Shown piece by piece: positions 53,501-57,855 of a DNA stretch of 64,000 nucleotides. Numbering within the stretch: the first letter of the stretch is position 1; the number at the start of each line of letters is the position of its first letter. The notes under the pieces are model-generated. The model made no database searches. It was not told where the DNA came from and saw nothing but the letters and a program-made list of their open reading frames with translations. The position numbers were made by a program, and so were the translations under genes. Source of the DNA: Phoronis australis (taxonomy: Eukaryota > Phoronida > Phoronidae); contig NMRA01000146.1 of assembly GCA_002633005.1 (NCBI GenBank), positions 673,059 through 737,058 on the forward strand, read 5' to 3'.

Positions 53501-53950
53501 CCGTTTGCTGCTTCGGTACCTTCCGGATGGTGATTTAAGGTTTTATTCTTTATTACATTGTCTCTTCAATGAAATAATCTGTTACCTGGGCTTATTCTTA
53601 CAATGGGGTGATTCATGCAAAATCTCTAGCAATAAGTAGTAGCAGGAGCAATAAAGACACGCATATGTAAGACAGTTTACAACGTGCTGTCATCTGCATT
53701 GTTTTCTTAGTGAGGAAAAATACAAGTCGTTTATTTTGTAGGCACGGTGGAAACATCTACCAATTTGGGCGTCATTCTTGGAATTGTTGGGGTTCTGTTG
53801 GTCGTAGCAATTATCTTAGTCATCGCATACTTCTTACTTACGAAGAAGTTAAGACAGACGGTGTTGCTGACAGATGAAGAAGTGGAGGATGCTCAGGAGA
53901 AAGATGGGAAGGCAGGAAATAAAGAAAAAAGTTTGGTCGAATGTAGATGA
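9514..53950 (+). CDS. FN3-repeat, mucin-stalk type I transmembrane receptor (assembled gene, spliced)
   Basis: This entry gives the span of a spliced gene; its exons are listed separately. The order is signal peptide plus FN3-1, FN3-2, FN3-3, FN3-4, Ser/Thr-rich stalk exons, then transmembrane helix and tail. Joining 9514-9829, 11090-11338, 25947-26195, 42546-42797, 48235-48369, 49271-49384, 49605-49739, 52953-53087 and 53742-53950 gives 1794 nt, exactly 598 codons with stop. All introns are phase 1, the usual state of shuffled extracellular modules. FN3 domains commonly mediate surface recognition or adhesion, and mucin-like stalks lift domains off the membrane. The tail has no kinase or phosphatase domain. 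Ligand and role are unknown. Missing or skipped exons cannot be excluded without RNA, and the introns are unusually rich in mobile elements. Confidence 0.75.
11090..11338 (+). CDS. Exon 2: FN3 domain 2
   Basis: The 249-nt exon is flanked by CTACATTTGCAG| and ACGA|GTGAGAG, phase 1 at both ends. The translation starts LAPASITNLTGS and has the FN3 core INVIWTAAAG, YKVYCG, RCTGLTPGTEY and KTAKTS. The two Cys residues (YCG and RCTG) recur at the same places in all four FN3 exons and are not part of the ordinary FN3 fold, so a domain-internal disulfide is likely (inference). It is closest to exon 3, its duplicate in unit U2. One N-glycosylation site (NLT) is visible. Confidence 0.8.
11382..12414. 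mobile_element. MITE-like element with AAACCTGGT-rich inverted ends
   Basis: Inverted ends read GCCGATTTCATAAAGG at 11382 and its complement ending at 12414. Inside them, further inverted AAAGGTGGTTTAAC copies and many AAACCAGGT / ACCTGGTCT motifs fill the outer ~150 bp on each side. It sits in the intron after exon 2 and is absent from the matching intron in U2 (~26235), so it inserted after the duplication. A CAA direct repeat may be the target duplication. There is no transposase. Confidence 0.7.
11905..12056 (-). mobile_element. Short GGCGGATCC-ended MITE nested in the AAACCTGGT element
   Basis: The right side reads CCTGGATCCGCCCCTG after a C-run and the left side has GGCGGGGGTCAAGGGG. 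Together they fit the short GGCGGATCC-ended MITEs found elsewhere in the window. The left end is diverged. Confidence 0.4.
12415..13559 (+). other. Intron sequence shared with U2, no gene
   Basis: The stretch matches 26235-27340 with many small gaps. Landmarks include CCCACCGTATCACC / CCCACCGTATCGCC and TCAATCGATC / CCAATCGATCG. ORFs are not conserved between the copies, so it is noncoding. Confidence 0.6.
13560..14110 (+). repeat. Block P1 (first of four P copies)
   Basis: The block runs from a CAACAAGTTTAAATTACTACAC-like start to ATGTGGTATGAAAC. It matches 22560-23040 and 38400-38965 over its length, and 28010-28107 over its first part. It contains TATAAATG near 13840, an ATTGCGCGTC motif and a short ORF starting ATG 14010. 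The AT-rich, TATA-bearing layout recalls a promoter plus first exon, but it could simply be a repeat. Confidence 0.55.
14010..14068 (+). pseudogene. Short signal-peptide-like ORF in block P1
   Basis: ATG at 14010 opens MLFNWRSLGCLAVLSAMSG then TGA. The peptide has the look of a signal sequence cut off by a stop. The equivalent ATGs in P2 (~22956) and P3 (~38880) meet a stop after five codons (MLSNPV, MLSNAV). This may be the relic of a signal-peptide exon copied with the units, or chance. Confidence 0.3.
14115..15490 (-). mobile_element. BEL/Pao LTR retrotransposon remnant, internally deleted
   Basis: Read on the minus strand, a gag-like stretch with coiled-coil character (LNEKLAKAKAQEG) at ~15010-14850 runs straight into an integrase region at ~14770-14330. 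The latter shows HVYERL, LREKF, VGANSAVHSALNR, DLPEERTAAQPPFAYAG and VELLTGAMV. The typical pol C-terminus (GRVVNVFKDAKG) lies at ~14240. Protease, reverse transcriptase and RNase H are missing. Stops and frameshifts are frequent, so it is inactive. Order and motifs are those of the BEL/Pao group. Confidence 0.75.
15491..16581. other. Intron, no gene seen; possible LTR remains
   Basis: The stretch directly upstream (minus sense) of the BEL/Pao gag start contains a minus-strand AATAAAAG at ~15680 and may include LTR remains, but no matching LTR was found on the other side. The last 220 bp match the sequence flanking the 29089 transposon in U2. Confidence 0.4.
18564..19012 (+). mobile_element. 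Solo LTR of an LTR retrotransposon (449 bp)
   Basis: The segment begins TGTTGATGC and ends GCTCCTACA, flanked by perfect 5-bp direct repeats ATTGT (18559-18563 and 19013-19017). The uninterrupted site is seen in repeat copy A at ~5245 (TAACTCTAATTCTG). It has a TATATAA box near 18637 and AATAAA near 18957, as an LTR should. No internal region is present, which points to LTR-LTR recombination. The superfamily cannot be told from the LTR alone. Confidence 0.85.
19140..19172. repeat. Tandem 17-bp direct repeat
   Basis: GATCTAAATGTGTCCTT occurs twice in tandem followed by a partial copy (TTGATCTC). Repeat copy A has a single unit at this place. Confidence 0.75.
19837..21184. mobile_element. Non-autonomous DNA element with CTCGAA/GAGTAC-rich ends
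   Basis: The left end CCGTACTCAGACTCG and right end GAGTCTGAGTACGG are inverted. The outer 250 bp on the left and 130 bp on the right are packed with CTCGAA, GAGTAC and TTTCGAGT words in both orientations. The middle has no transposase. A target duplication could not be settled. Subterminal motif arrays of this kind are typical transposase-binding regions (inference). Confidence 0.65.
21395..22480. repeat. Block V2 (duplicate of V3)
   Basis: It matches 37157-38330 from CAGTTAGATTG to TTATTTTTGTCAAAA. On the minus strand the copies share coding-like stretches; see the entries at 21708 and 37562. The last ~220 bp also match 27665-27900. Confidence 0.75.
21708..21977 (-). pseudogene. Unrecognised minus-strand ORF, copy in V2
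   Basis: The ORF encodes 89 residues. It shares NDLCLTKK, YYDLKSLGRGSPTSELL, YAGHLNDV and NESWEG with the longer ORF at 37562-37951. Upstream (minus sense) the family frame continues but is broken by stops. The product is unknown. It has no Cys-rich or hydrophobic domain, but it has several Tyr residues in acidic or Leu-containing contexts. It may be an exon of an unrelated minus-strand gene or part of a mobile element. Confidence 0.3.
22481..23058 (+). repeat. Block P2
   Basis: It matches P1 and P3. It keeps a TATA-like GCGTATAATG at ~22803, ATTGCGCGCG at ~22847 and a CRE-like ATTACGTCAGC at ~22888, followed by the aborted short ORF. Confidence 0.55.
23343..23498 (+). mobile_element. Short hAT-like MITE (GGATTTTGAGTTGGGG family)
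   Basis: The segment reads TTATCCAGAATTTTGAGTTG near the left and ends CTAAGTCCGCCACTG. It is the same family as copies at 39281, 51147 and 63087. It sits at the homologous place in W3, so it inserted before the unit duplication. Confidence 0.6.
23719..24015 (-). pseudogene. Unrecognised minus-strand ORF in block W2
   Basis: The 98-residue ORF shares CKLTSVYLSGCI, LFGEGSENDYGFASLLR and GTFV with a broken copy in W3 (~39880-39650: LTSDFFSGCI, LFGDESENDYGFASLL). The conservation looks coding-like, but I recognise no family and saw no splice context. Confidence 0.3.
24823..24835. other. Deletion scar of the exon-1 copy in U2
   Basis: U2 follows U1 up to GTAGACTGGAAACCG (start codon changed ATG to ATC at ~24799). 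After about 13 bp of new sequence it resumes at TTGCTACAAGAAGGCATGC, which matches ~9917 in the intron after exon 1. The signal peptide, the whole FN3 domain and its donor are gone. Confidence 0.7.
25947..26195 (+). CDS. Exon 3: FN3 domain 3
   Basis: The exon is 249 nt, the same length and phase as exon 2, with acceptor TCTACATTTACAG| and donor ACGA|GTGAGTG. The translation opens LAAASITTVVGS and continues INVDWTAAAGDK, YKVSCG, RCTGLTPGTEY and KTVQTS. The surrounding intron also matches the surroundings of exon 2, so this exon arose by tandem duplication of the ~15.5-kb unit rather than by exon insertion alone. The reading frame is intact, suggesting it is still used. Confidence 0.8.
26240..28009 (+). 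other. Intron shared with U1, including a V-like stretch; no gene
   Basis: 26240-27340 matches 12420-13500. 27665-27900 matches the end of block V (22265-22480), with shared words CCACGAGGG and TTATAC. ORFs here are not conserved between copies. Confidence 0.55.
28010..28107 (+). repeat. Block P4 (truncated)
   Basis: It matches the first part of P1 (CTTACTACACATCTTATTGTG to GGTTACTGAGTATAAAGTCC). It breaks off just before the TATA-like region and joins a BEL/Pao remnant. Compared with U1, the ~1.1 kb between has been deleted. Confidence 0.55.
28110..28560 (-). mobile_element. BEL/Pao gag remnant in U2
   Basis: The minus-strand ORF at 28386-28117 carries the Gln/Glu/Lys-rich coiled-coil stretch (EEEELKQQQLWCEQKLKQKQ) that matches the gag part of the remnant at 14850-15240. 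The integrase part seen in U1 is absent. Confidence 0.6.
28561..29088. other. Intron, no gene seen
   Basis: AT-rich sequence with no ORF of note. The last 80 bp (GTGGGGGTCATAT, GAGACGCCAT) match 16376-16436 in U1. Confidence 0.5.
29089..29310 (+). repeat. Left subterminal array of transposon T copy 1
   Basis: The array is a dense set of GCCGACC / GGTCGGC words: a terminal ~60-bp inverted repeat followed by 7-bp units with spacers such as AGCCGACCACC and CTTGGGTCGGCTAATTGGTCGC. Its mirror in copy 2 is 61375-61583. Confidence 0.8.
30245..30292. repeat. Two tandem GTACATGTACATGTAATATT units
   Basis: The phrase TGTACATGTACATGTAATAT occurs twice back to back (30250 and 30272). ACATGTA words are also common elsewhere in the window. 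Confidence 0.75.
30829..31043 (+). pseudogene. hAT-type transposase fragment, decayed
   Basis: On the + strand one frame reads KRDADIVEAYKLIDTAVDEV and on to WVERF. After a stop and frameshift another reads IPRQSRQQKDRIN. This order (a helical DADIVEA stretch, then PRxxxRQxxRxN) is the middle of transposases of the DUF4371/hAT-dimer kind. The catalytic and dimerisation parts are not readable. It is clearly non-functional. Confidence 0.6.
31112..31415 (+). repeat. Tandem ~195-bp duplication within the nested element
   Basis: The phrase GACGGACCAGGYCAGCTT and the following GTGTACTTCTGGTCCCTC / GTGTACATCTGGTCCCTC with AACTAGTC occur twice, at ~31125-31240 and ~31318-31410. They are separated by a related TTTGGTCCCGCGAC segment. 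Confidence 0.6.
34700..35200 (-). pseudogene. Coding-like relic in transposon T copy 1
   Basis: The minus-strand ORF at 35113-34862 shows FTNLFISLFYTDNYG, LKKYTFDGIFKKIF, KTYLRKERVAFS and ELKDYLKKKIKP. The same residues appear in copy 2 at 57950-58200. Beyond a stop both copies continue YSSWKTVTPKKCAKYERH. The family is unrecognised. It may be the remains of the element's own protein. Confidence 0.4.
36405..36607 (-). repeat. Right subterminal array of transposon T copy 1
   Basis: The array of GTCGGCT units (GCCTGTCGGCTAAAGTGTCGGC and onward, with spacers) ends in the terminal inverted repeat. The unit order differs from the left array, so the two ends are distinguishable. Its mirror in copy 2 is 56447-56652. 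Confidence 0.8.
36608..37156. other. Intron, no gene seen
   Basis: The first 170 bp match U1 at 16440-16580 (CTTTGCGTCACT, GTGAGACGG/ATGAGACAG). The rest is AT-rich with no ORF or repeat recognised. Confidence 0.5.
37157..38334. repeat. Block V3
   Basis: It matches V2 with few gaps (shared AATTAGGCCTTCGATGCTCG and ACGGGTCACATAATATTCC). It contains the longer of the two related minus-strand ORFs. Confidence 0.75.
37562..37951 (-). CDS. Unrecognised 129-codon minus-strand ORF with Tyr motifs
   Basis: It is one of the longest uninterrupted ORFs in the window and is the copy of the broken ORF in V2. Tyr-containing stretches include DPYHDLSNI, RIYYDLKSLGRGSPTSELL and VYADHFNDV. The composition is that of a soluble or disordered tail, with no membrane segment or Cys pairs. 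I saw no splice sites that would place it in a gene. It may be an exon of a minus-strand gene, a mobile-element fragment or chance. I name no function. Confidence 0.3.
   Translation of the reverse strand: MICLKDHHFISYLCMRMNSMFCLFRDSNTSTASLSNNFSECTDPYHDLSNIKNDLCLTKKNELPSKVIWQRNSMQAGGNVSQHRIYYDLKSLGRGSPTSELLCVYADHFNDVDPNENWEGAHRPYYQDI
38335..38988 (+). repeat. Block P3
   Basis: It matches P2 closely (TTGCGCGTTCGATTACGTCA, GGGTTATTACACGGTTGCAA). It has ~130 bp not found in P2 (around 38540-38655). The CRE-like TTACGTCA at ~38821 is kept. Confidence 0.55.
38989..40268. repeat. Block W3
   Basis: It matches W2 and includes a copy of the same MITE. It ends at the U2/U3 junction, where it fuses to a half FN3 exon. 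Confidence 0.75.
39281..39437 (+). mobile_element. Short hAT-like MITE, copy in W3
   Basis: It begins near GGCTTATCCAGGATTTTGAG and ends CTAAATCCACCAGTG. It is collinear with the MITE at 23343. Confidence 0.6.
40271..40361 (+). pseudogene. Half FN3 exon at a duplication junction
   Basis: About 30 codons reading LTPGTEYQIRVKTTKIG and on to KAKTS match the C-terminal third of the FN3 exons, ending in a good donor (ACAA|GTGAGTG). The 5' part, with the acceptor, the Trp strand and the first Cys, is absent. The sequence just upstream instead matches the end of block W at ~24340. The unit U2/U3 breakpoint therefore fell inside an exon. Without an acceptor it should be skipped. The coding sequence is otherwise undamaged. 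Confidence 0.8.
41285..42500 (-). mobile_element. BEL/Pao remnant with gag and protease parts
   Basis: Read on the minus strand, the coiled-coil gag region at 42480-42190 matches the remnants at 14850-15240 and 28120-28550. Then come RLFYLHQFVDCDARELM (gag, ~41980), ILPVKVRQLGNG and YAICDNGNTV (aspartic protease region, with DNG at the usual DTG/DSG place, ~41570-41620) and LEVTYIIGDNAI and NAYTRDKVSLGHTQVP (linker before the reverse transcriptase, ~41440-41340). Stops and frame changes are common, and there is no reverse transcriptase or integrase. It retains a different part of the element from the U1 copy. Confidence 0.75.
42546..42797 (+). CDS. Exon 4: FN3 domain 4
   Basis: The 252-nt exon has acceptor CATCTACCGTTCCAG| and donor ACAA|GTAAGTG, phase 1 at both ends. 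The translation opens LGLVSNITLVENETT and shows IDVSWFEAPG, YTVVCG, FNVDD, KRCTGLTPGTEY and ITAKTS. It resembles FN3-1 (shared VENxTTIDVSW and FNVDD) and the half exon at 40271 (shared VKTTKxGW and WPP) more than FN3-2 or FN3-3. NIT, NET and NYT are possible N-glycosylation sites. It is the last globular domain before the stalk exons. Confidence 0.8.
42798..43540 (+). other. Intron after exon 4, no gene seen
   Basis: The longest ORF (43179-43415, 78 codons) has no domain or conserved copy. The stretch separates the last FN3 exon from the antisense ORF. Confidence 0.5.
43543..43548 (-). terminator. Possible poly(A) signal of the antisense ORF
   Basis: TTTATT on + is AATAAA on minus, 105 bp past the stop at 43652. 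This is one of the usual hexamers but is expected by chance in AT-rich sequence. Confidence 0.35.
43652..43873 (-). CDS. Candidate small intronless gene, antisense in an intron (73 aa)
   Basis: The ORF has a favourable start (AATCATGG; A at -3, G at +4) and is more GC-rich than its surroundings. Upstream on the minus strand lies a CpG-bearing stretch with a CACGTG box and CCGGAA/TTCCGG site (~43938-43962). A minus-strand AATAAA lies 105 bp after the stop (43548-43543). The peptide is charged and polar, opens MEAGTLRKRNASTG and ends with a helix-like SPEVTKAIRDHLERLYF. It has no signal peptide or membrane segment. I do not recognise it. It could be a real small gene, the first exon of one, or a retrocopy. 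Confidence 0.4.
   Translation of the reverse strand: MEAGTLRKRNASTGSAAFNGTTTKMTQKHWTSGVSPRSREPDCVEPEILRFQKAPMSPEVTKAIRDHLERLYF
43936..43965 (-). promoter_or_regulatory. Possible promoter elements of the antisense ORF
   Basis: The + strand reads TGACCGGAAACGGCGCCACG and continues TGCGACAC. It contains an ETS-type core (CCGGAA) and an E-box (CACGTG) within 25 bp, four CpGs and no TATA, about 70-90 bp before the ATG at 43873. Confidence 0.35.
44162..44296 (+). pseudogene. Stalk exon copy M1, Ser/Thr-rich, acceptor apparently mutated
   Basis: The 135-nt segment encodes 45 residues, mostly Ser, Thr and Ala (core ASTSDSTASPSTPSVA), and aligns end to end with the stalk exons at 48235, 49605 and 52953. 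Its donor GAGG|GTAGGT is intact. At the acceptor, where the others read ACAG|GT, this copy reads ACAA|GT. The nearest AG lies one base downstream and would shift the frame into an early stop. It is therefore probably skipped or dead, although the body has no stop codon in the family frame. Confidence 0.6.
44297..45802 (+). other. Intron, no gene seen
   Basis: The first ~170 bp after M1 repeat the downstream flank of the other stalk modules (GAGCTATAAAACAACGAAG). The rest has ORFs of up to 106 codons without recognisable content. Confidence 0.5.
45803..45818. repeat. Left target-site duplication of the LINE
   Basis: AATTCACCTGAGAGTC here and AATTCACCTGGGAGTC at 47848-47863 differ at one base and bracket the LINE body. 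Confidence 0.8.
45819..47847 (+). mobile_element. 5'-truncated L1/Tx1-like LINE, inactive
   Basis: The body opens in the middle of the reverse transcriptase (EKAFDLLWW), frameshifts near 45910, and then an ORF (45913-46302) carries GCRQGDPLSPYIFILCAE, the catalytic QYADD box and SGLQLNVDKTKAIWFG. Downstream pieces in changing frames show FRFLGVDFGN, a thumb/C-terminal stretch (FKFVWQSRNDKIKRTT at ~46560-46605) and a FCNKAPETL Cys motif. The 3' end is an AATAAA-like, A-rich tail at 47819-47849. A 16-bp target duplication flanks it. There is no endonuclease, as expected for 5' truncation. The layout and motif wording fit the L1 group, Tx1-like branch. Confidence 0.85.
47848..47863. repeat. Right target-site duplication of the LINE
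   Basis: AATTCACCTGGGAGTC follows directly on the A-run; see 45803-45818. Confidence 0.8.
48001..48082 (+). repeat. (TG)n microsatellite
   Basis: Starts with five TG units, a GAGAGAGCGCGCGCG interruption, then an almost perfect TG run of about 27 units up to 48082. It lies 150 bp upstream of stalk exon M2. Confidence 0.95.
48235..48369 (+). CDS. Stalk exon M2, Ser/Thr-rich (45 codons)
   Basis: The acceptor CACTTGGACAG| and donor GACG|GTATGT bound 135 nt in phase 1. The peptide is rich in Ser, Thr and Asn (LTTTASTSNLTTNP) and ends ITGDG. It fits a mucin-like, O-glycosylated spacer, with NLT sequons for N-glycosylation. The intron sequence on both sides, including an upstream ATTGCAAATAAAAC motif and a downstream GCTATAAAACAACGAA motif, is shared with other stalk modules, showing duplication of exon plus intron. 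Confidence 0.7.
49271..49384 (+). CDS. Stalk exon M3, short form (38 codons)
   Basis: The exon runs from CATATACAG| to GACG|GTAGGT, 114 nt, phase 1. It matches the other stalk exons (VSTSNSTTSP, then ASGKVDST) but lacks a seven-residue block in the middle, a clean 21-nt deletion that keeps frame. NST is a possible N-glycosylation site. The intron to the next stalk exon is only 220 bp, far shorter than the others. Confidence 0.7.
49605..49739 (+). CDS. Stalk exon M4, Ser/Thr-rich (45 codons)
   Basis: It has acceptor CACCTGGGCAG| and donor GACG|GTATGT, 135 nt, phase 1. The peptide contains VTSTSDSTASHASSPK and NLTTATSGDG. It has the composition of a mucin-like spacer, with no Cys and no predicted fold. 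Flanking intron sequence repeats that of M1, M2 and M5. Confidence 0.7.
50458..50512. repeat. (AT)n microsatellite
   Basis: About 27 AT units with a single ATAC interruption near 50495. Confidence 0.95.
50513..52880 (+). other. Intron between M4 and M5, no gene; one MITE
   Basis: No ORF with recognisable content. It contains the short MITE at 51147 and GT-rich patches around 50936-50960. Otherwise nothing stands out. Confidence 0.5.
51147..51293 (+). mobile_element. Short hAT-like MITE
   Basis: Begins CAGGGGCGAATCCAAGATTT, continues TTGAGTTGGGGGGCAGGG and ends CTTCTAAATCCGTCG. It is collinear with the copies at 23343 and 39281 and is the best-preserved copy at the left end. Confidence 0.65.
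52953..53087 (+). CDS. Stalk exon M5, Ser/Thr-rich (45 codons)
   Basis: The acceptor ACACTTGGGCAG| and donor GAAA|GTGGGT bound 135 nt, phase 1. The peptide opens PSSSSASASQAASTSDSE and ends NVTTASSGE. It joins the transmembrane exon in frame, giving SGES followed by TVETSTNLG. The donor is weaker than in the other copies (GTGGGT). It is the stalk exon nearest the membrane. Confidence 0.7.
53742..53950 (+). CDS. Last coding exon: transmembrane helix and cytoplasmic tail
   Basis: The acceptor TTTATTTTGTAG| is followed by TVETSTN and a ~25-residue hydrophobic helix (LGVILGIVGVLLVVAIILVI, then AYFLL). A basic stop-transfer KKLR follows, and then a short tail with an acidic TDEEVEDAQEKD stretch ending VECR and TGA. 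This gives type I topology with about 36 cytoplasmic residues. There is no Tyr in the tail after the helix, so no ITAM/ITIM-type signalling motif. Signalling, if any, would need a partner or the acidic stretch. Confidence 0.85.
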
Positions 53951-54114
53951 AAAGAAGCTAGGAACTGGTAAAGAGTGCCGTTCTTTTGCTGACATTAGTG
54001 AGAAAGTTATGGAAGACGGCTTCTAAAGTAAAAGTATACATGTAGCATCACACGATATGGTAGCCAAGGTTGAAGGAACTTATTTGGCTGTGGATGCCGA
54101 TACACGTAGCCTAA

Positions 54115-54120
54115 AATAAA
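54115..54120 (+). terminator. Poly(A) signal AATAAA of the receptor gene
   Basis: AATAAA lies 165 bp after the stop codon at 53950, a normal 3' UTR length. T-rich and GT-rich sequence follows at 54130-54290. No better signal lies between the stop and this site. Confidence 0.65.
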
Positions 54121-56446
54121 GAAAAGCAAGAATCGTACTGTATAAGGGTGCTTTTGCTGATTGTTAAACTCTCATACACATGTATATGTTACTAGCACAA
54201 TTAATTAACAATAAAATGGGATTACCGATTGTGACTTTGTGTGTGTGTTGTGTGTGTGCGTGTTTGTGTGTGGGCGTGCCTGTGTGTGTATGTAACGTCG
54301 CTCAAAAAATGACGATTATTTTATCGAATGGGAGTGCCCCGAACATACTTTTACCAGCCAGGGCATTTTTCTTCTGTTACACTGTAACACGTGTCGTAAG
54401 CGAGGAAATAGGCAGTATCTGGGAGAGTGTTTAGCACAGCCTTTGAACATTTTGTTCACATTCATGTGCATCGTTCCGATAACCTTTGTCTGAGACGCGG
54501 GGTCTTCATATCATTTGCATATGTCGATACAATTTTCGAAGTTTAGGTTCGACTCTTTGAGATTACACGGGTGCCCACGACGATCCTGTCTGGGATCACA
54601 GTGTTCGCACAACCTGTACAGTACTCACAGGTTTTGTTCAGAGTTCTTATTGCGGAGTGAATGTTTTTAAAAGTTTCGTCAGGTAGATGTATCCTGCTAT
54701 TAAACACATATCAATTGTAAGTCTCGGTCAGATTTCCGAGGGAAAGTTTATGGAAGCGGGTGATAATTTCGTTAAGTGTTCTATTTCGTTCCTCCGTATT
54801 GAACGTGAACTCATCGTGTACCTTGAGTCCTCGTTTCCTAGTGTGTGGATAAAAAATTGACACGTGGTAGGGAGCTCAGTGGTCTCAATTCAAGTTGGAT
54901 GATGGTTGAGTAGTACCCTCATTTATGTTTGCCAGACTTTCAATTCTCAGCCGCATCGTCACACAAGATCATTGCGATGTGGGCTTAATTCCGGTGATAG
55001 CCGTTGGACGGGATTCAGACTCAGCTACTGTAACTTTGGATTTTCTGACATAAGAGCTTAGCCGCAAATGAATGAATGTATTTGCAGACGATTGACGGTG
55101 GGTTTGCTTAAAAGGTAGCTATGCCTTGAGACTGTGCAAAGATGGAGACTGAATAATCAAATCCAGTAATTAATCTATTATGTGATAACCCCTAAATAGT
55201 CAAGTGAAACTCGTTGTTAATTAATTAATCAACTAAAAAGAAGAGTAACTACGCTAGTGCTCCCTTTAAAGATTACTTTAATCAATAAATCAAAATTAGC
55301 AAATGTCTTACCTACTATCCAAGCTTGGACTCTGCACTAGTTAGATGACTGTCATGTTGGTGAATCTTCGACAGTGTACATGTAGTTGCTGGTCACCGTC
55401 TCTGGTGATGCAACACTTGAAGGCAATTTCTTCTACCCTCGATTGTTCTTGCTGGTGACAGTGTGTGGCAGGTGACGCAACACTTCAGGTAGTATCTTAC
55501 TTCCCACGATGCAAGTGACAAGCTCTTAGTTAACTTCCTCTTCGTTAACCCTTGCCCTTGCCAAGATTCTTTCTAGAATCTTCCACGAGATGGCTCTGTC
55601 GTACAATGTTCTTTGTACACTGTAGCAAGTCTTTATGTTTCATTTATTATAGCAAATCTAAATATCTTGTTGACTTAAGCTCATATTATAATGTTCTACT
55701 TATTTAGTTATTGGTTTACAAAAGCCACATGATATTATCCAATCATATCATTGGTTGTTACAGTTTGTTATTAGAATTTTCTAGAATCTCTAGATTACTT
55801 TGACCCCAGAACCCAAAATTGTACACACCACTTAAAAATATATCTTGACGTTAAAGTACATGTCAACAAGTCTGACCCCATGATTTAAAAGTACATATGC
55901 ACAAATTTTGGGCAACGTAAAATGGATCTATCCTTACTAATTAGTTAATCAATATTTATTCTGACGGTATACTAAACCTTTGACATTAACACAGACGTTG
56001 GGATTATCATGGAGAGTAAATGGAGTGGGAGCAGTCGAATACGTTCAACAAACCGTTGCTACCATGTTTCATGGCTGCACCATAATGTGAATGAGTACAT
56101 TTAAGAGAGGGAGGTCTGATCAACGTCAGACGTTGTATTCAGCGCCATACTATGACACCTATTGGTCAAGACAATAACTGTATTTGGGTAACAGCTGTCA
56201 GCAACACAAAGTATTGGATTGGATTTTTTTCATGGTGAATTTTTCATTTATTAAAATTCGATTTCATGGTTAAAAGTAAATAATACAAGTAAATTTACTC
56301 AATTTAACAAACAAGCGTATCGATTTGGGCAAGAAGTAAATATTGGACAAAAGAATTATTATAGACAAACTAAAATGTTAATATCATGCTTACCTATAGC
56401 TCCACGCACACGTGCACGCACGCACACACACAGACAAAAACAATTA
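54121..56446. other. Downstream of the receptor gene, no gene seen
   Basis: TG-rich sequence at 54238-54292 and AT-rich sequence beyond. A pair of related phrases (GGTGATGCAACACTTGAAG at ~55405 and GGTGACGCAACACTTCAGG at ~55471) forms a small direct repeat. No ORF of note. Confidence 0.5.
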
Positions 56447-56652
56447 CAGCACACATCACGAATTTTTGGCCGACCGGTCTGAAATTGGTCGACGACCGGC
56501 CGTCGACCGGTCGGCAAATTAGCCGACCGGTCGGCTGAAAATCAGCCGACCGGCAGCCGCCCGCAGTGCCGACTCATAAGGCGACCCCACAGCCGACCCT
56601 TCAGCCGACCCTTTAGCCGACCGGCCATAAGACGACCAGCTGGTCGGCTGCT
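56447..56652 (+). repeat. Subterminal array of transposon T copy 2 (one end)
   Basis: GCCGACC units separated by short spacers (CAGCCGACCCTTCAGCCGAC, TTTAGCCGACCGGCC) lie behind the terminal inverted repeat. They match 36405-36607 inverted. Confidence 0.8.
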
Positions 56653-57855
56653 ACTGTTAGGCTAGAGTAGCAGTTGCGTAATAGGTTGTCAGGCTCATAC
56701 CACTTTGCGTGTCGATGCATATTCGTCTTAGCACAGGGTCAAATAAATTAACCTAGTTTTGCTGTCTCGGTTACTTGAGTTTACGTCGGTTGTGTAAAAC
56801 CACTACTTCGAAGGTTGAAGGCACGCGGCATTAGTAAACATTGGATTATGGACAATGCAACAAGTTTTGGATGAAAAACGTGAAAGTTTTTTTTACATTT
56901 GATCTTTAATTTGACTCCTGACGCTAACAAATTGTATTAGATCGGTTGCTTCCCGGTTAATACAACGCTGTATAGTCATTTTGTAAACGCGGCTGTTTTT
57001 CGCAGTCTTCGCCCACAATTGATTTTGTTTGTGTAACGCCAAACTGCATCGTTTTTGCGTGTTTTAAGTTATTCACCGGTCTCCTATCACGCGCCCATGA
57101 TGAAGGATTAGTGAGTGAGTTGTAACACCGCGAAGAGTTCTCACTCCGGGGATTTTATTTTCATAGTATTGGCCCGGCGAAATTCACGGTCCAGTATGCC
57201 CTAAACCCATGGACTTCGACGGCTCTAACTTCGAAATCATACTATGGTTACGATTTCCACGAACTATGACCGTGACATCACACACGGAATGACCACTGTT
57301 GAGGCTACAGCAAATTGTAGCTTTGTGCATTCTGTTTTCATGTATCGGTGACATTAAAATCTGGGCTAGTTACATGTACACGTAGGCCCCTATCAGTTGG
57401 TCGTTCACGTTGTTCCAAAAATAAACACTTTCTGTCAACAATATATTGACAAATTATGTAAAATAAGACAATTGTGAACGGGAAGATGTGAATACGTGGT
57501 GAAGAGGTATTTGTCTCTACGCAGCATATGTGCGTGAATCTTTAGTAAAGCGACTGCGATGGCAAAAATGATAGAAAATACATCAAGGTGCACTTTTGAG
57601 AAGCAAAGCCTCTGAGTGATATTTATAGCGTATGATCTGGCCACCTCAAGTAGTAAGTGACGCTGAATGAGAAGTGGCAACTACATGTTTGGCTTGTAAC
57701 GCCACCCTTCCCCGAGTTTTGCCAATTCTAATCAGTCACCACTCGAGATTTGGGCATTTCATTCCTAAAATCACAAAACAATTCTTCTGTGCTCAGCTGT
57801 AAGAAAAAATACAATTTTTTGAATTGGTGCTCAGTCTTAAAAAAGTTTCCATTAT

